Virus record (IMG/VR): IMGVR_UViG_3300027971_000240 | Coordinates: 1 to 22,531 of that record | Strand: one strand, 5' to 3' | Source of the DNA: a virus | Length of the DNA stretch: 22,531 nucleotides | Translations under genes and position numbers: made by a program | Notes under the pieces: generated by a model | Seen by the model: the letters and a program-made list of their open reading frames with translations, nothing else | Told to the model about the DNA's origin: nothing | Databases searched by the model: none | Shown: in pieces, positions 21,011 through 22,531 of the stretch | Layout of the letters: each line of letters starts with the position of its first letter | Numbering within the stretch: position 1 is the first letter of the stretch

Positions 21011-21347
21011 ACGACCCAAAGTACAAATTCGGCGACACTGATCGCCTTTATCACCGGGGGGGGAATACTTCATCGACGAAAACGAGCCCGTCATGGTGCT
21101 ACGGGGCAAGGACGTGACGTGTCTGGCTGCGGTTTGCGCATATGTGCAAGCGTTGCTTGACATGAGCGAAAACGAAGTGGTCAATAGTCACTTGGACTCA
21201 AGCCTAGAACGCCTGCGGGTGTTTTATGAGTATCAGACCACCAGTGGAGTGGCAGGCGTGGGTTGCTCCCAAAAGCATCATTCAGGATCAGAGCAATATA
21301 TTGCAAAGACCGAAGCGCTTTTGCGTGAGCTTCGCATAATCAGTTAA
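21007..21347 (+). pseudogene. 113-aa small gene interrupted at a G8 tract (frameshift, slippage or sequencing error)
   Basis: The ATG at 21007 overlaps the polymerase stop (ATGA) and encodes MNDPKYKFGDTDRLYHRGG, then the frame runs out shortly after a G8 tract at 21056-21063. Going back one base at that tract restores EYFIDENEPVMVLRGKDVTC and continues without a break to TAA 21345-21347. EYFIDENEPVMVLRGKD joined to a long helical part, then TTSGVAGVGCSQKHHSGSEQ, looks like one intact protein of 113 residues; nine G's would restore it. Options are a sequencing error in the homopolymer, a true mutation, or -1 ribosomal slippage on the G run. If broken, a shorter product from ATG 21093 (84 aa) could still be made. 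Function unknown. Confidence 0.7.
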
Positions 21348-21353
21348 ATAAAA

Positions 21354-21373
21354 AGCCCGCTGGCAGGCGGGCT
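21354..21373 (+). terminator. Strong hairpin between the interrupted gene and primase (attenuator or terminator)
   Basis: AGCCCGC at 21354-21360 pairs with GCGGGCT at 21367-21373 around the loop TGGCAG. It is preceded by AAAA and followed by CTTAAAGG, so the T tract is poor for plus-strand termination; on the minus strand the hairpin is followed by T's. It lies 17 bases before the primase start and may partly attenuate transcription or process the mRNA. Confidence 0.55.
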
Positions 21374-21390
21374 CTTAAAGGAGAGACATT

Positions 21391-22531
21391 TTGGAATTTC
21401 TGGATTTTATTACAAAACTCGCCCCAAGTGGCGAGACGGCGCTAATTGTCAGACAAAAACCACAGTTAAAGGACGGCGAGATACAACTCCACGCCGATGG
21501 GGCCGTCAAGTGTACGTGGCCGGCATTCCTGCCCGCCAAGGGCACGCGCGAGGGTCAGGCGTGGTACGCCAACACGGCCAGCTTTATCATTGACCGATTT
21601 GCCGAGGGCCGGGTGTCAGCGTCGGCGGCCAACTGCGAATACATCCTGGTGATGATGCTGGACGACATCGGCACCAAGTCCAAGACCCCGCCGCTTGACC
21701 CGACTTGGATTATGGAGACCTCTCCCGGTTCATTTCAGTGGGGCTACGCCTTCAGCGACCAGCCGACCAAAGCCGAGTTCAGCGCGGCCATCAAGGCCAT
21801 CGCCGAGGCGGGCTACACCGACCCCGGCGCCTGCAACCCGGTGCGCAACTTCCGACTGCCTGGGTCGGTCAACCTCAAGCCTGGCCGCGATAACTTTGCC
21901 GCCCGCCTGGTGGAGTTTGATTCAAACAGAGAATACACACTAGGTGACATTTGCGCCGCCTTGGGTGTCACACCAGTGGAGCCCGACTCGCTCACCCTGC
22001 GCCCGATCCGCATCTCAGACGACGGCGCGGACGATGTGATGGCGTGGCTCAGTGGCCAAGGTCTGCTGCTCTCCAAACCCAATGGCGAGGGCTGGGCAGG
22101 TGTGATCTGCCCCAATGGTGCCGAGCACACCGATGGCAACCCAGAGGGGCGCTACATGCCCGCCAACCGGGCGTATTGTTGCCTGCACTCGCATTGCGTT
22201 GACTTCGATTCCCGCGCCTTTCTGACGTGGGTCGCCGACCAAGGTGGCCCCGCTCACACCCCCGGCTTGCGCGAGGAACTGCTGACCCAGGCCATGGAGT
22301 CAGCTTTGAGTAAGTTAGCACCGACCGCTGAATACCCCGATGAGGCCGCTCGCGTCATCGCCGAGGTGGAGCGCAAAGAGTTGGGCCGCATTGAGAAAAA
22401 CGAATGGTTTGAGCGCTTTGCTTACGTCCAGACCGATGACGCTTTTTTCGACATGACCGACCGCCGGGAGGTGTCGCGCAACACCTTCAACGCCCTGTAC
22501 CGGCACATCGACTGCAAGTCGATTCACAACG
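21391..22531 (+). CDS. Primase (AEP/VirE-type primase-helicase), 5' part, runs off window
   Basis: At least 380 residues, open to the window end. The TTG at 21391 is taken as start because AAGGAG lies 7 bases before it and no ATG is near. Motifs: LDDIGTK (90-96; D91 and D92, probable metal-binding pair of an archaeo-eukaryotic-type primase), ETSPGSFQWGY (109-119), RNFRLPGSVN (152-161), and a zinc-binding-like set ICPNGAEHT (239-247; C240, H246) with CCLHSHC (263-269; C264, C269). This series is what I know from phage primases that carry a D5/VirE-type helicase at the C-terminus, which would lie beyond the window. It would make primers and probably unwind DNA for the PolA upstream. Translation may be limited by the TTG start and the hairpin before it. 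Confidence 0.85.
   Translation, partial: MEFLDFITKLAPSGETALIVRQKPQLKDGEIQLHADGAVKCTWPAFLPAKGTREGQAWYANTASFIIDRFAEGRVSASAANCEYILVMMLDDIGTKSKTPPLDPTWIMETSPGSFQWGYAFSDQPTKAEFSAAIKAIAEAGYTDPGACNPVRNFRLPGSVNLKPGRDNFAARLVEFDSNREYTLGDICAALGVTPVEPDSLTLRPIRISDDGADDVMAWLSGQGLLLSKPNGEGWAGVICPNGAEHTDGNPEGRYMPANRAYCCLHSHCVDFDSRAFLTWVADQGGPAHTPGLREELLTQAMESALSKLAPTAEYPDEAARVIAEVERKELGRIEKNEWFERFAYVQTDDAFFDMTDRREVSRNTFNALYRHIDCKSIHN

Noticed and set aside
21695-22527. Several frames of 60-108 codons over the primase region
   Set aside because: The continuous frame from 21391 carries primase motifs and runs to the window end; the rest are shadows.
1-22531. CRISPR array, tRNA, insertion sequence or defence island
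   Set aside because: No regular spaced repeats, no cloverleaf-like sequence and no transposase or known defence gene was seen by eye on either strand.

Overview
The window is a fragment of a tailed-phage genome, read as a short-tailed (podovirus) phage with P22-type virion assembly. Evidence is a P22-like coat protein with its inserted domain, followed in the P22 order by gp4-like and gp10-like DNA-stabilisation (tail accessory) proteins and a run of gp7/gp20/gp16-type ejection proteins, then a holin/endolysin module. The genes are tightly packed, mostly overlapping by ATGA, TAATG or 14-bp junctions. Protein style and codon use suggest a betaproteobacterial (Burkholderiales-like, perhaps freshwater) host; this is inference. 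No integrase, repressor, terminase or portal lies in the window, so lifestyle and packaging type cannot be judged.

Layout: (1) 1-849, the 3' end of a beta-helix tailspike-like gene, visibly A+T-rich. (2) 939-11875, plus strand, virion genes: scaffold, coat, two small beta-rich proteins separated and followed by Rho-independent terminators, a small acidic protein, gp4-like and gp10-like proteins, a possible tail needle/fibre protein, a small beta-rich protein and three ejection-type proteins. (3) 11872-13416, plus strand, lysis cassette: two small membrane/coiled-coil proteins, a holin and a T4-type lysozyme. (4) 13399-16573, minus strand, an overlapping operon of eleven genes: VRR-NUC nuclease, a small protein, a SNF2-type helicase and then eight very small proteins, several only 31-64 aa. 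(5) 16581-16613, back-to-back extended -10 promoter elements. (6) 16647-22531, plus strand, early/replication operon: a secreted protein, a 52-aa protein, a DUF2800-type Fe-S RecB/Cas4-like nuclease, a protein in the usual DUF2815/SSB slot, a mini zinc-ribbon protein, a family A DNA polymerase with 3'-5' exonuclease, a frame-interrupted small gene and the 5' part of a primase (AEP/VirE type).

The two divergent operons together carry the known phage replication set of DUF2800 nuclease, SSB-like protein, PolA, primase, VRR-NUC and SNF2 helicase, here split around one bidirectional promoter. The plus-strand late operon and the minus-strand operon meet tail-to-tail at 13399-13416, where the last codons of the lysozyme and of a 31-aa membrane protein overlap.

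No stretch over 300 bases lacks a gene; the longest is 18848-18968. I found no CRISPR, tRNA, insertion sequence or convincing new defence system. The most unusual features are the mirror-image promoter pair with a probable leaderless VRR-NUC transcript, the cluster of tiny overlapping genes, and two G8 tracts in the replication operon, one of which splits a reading frame.
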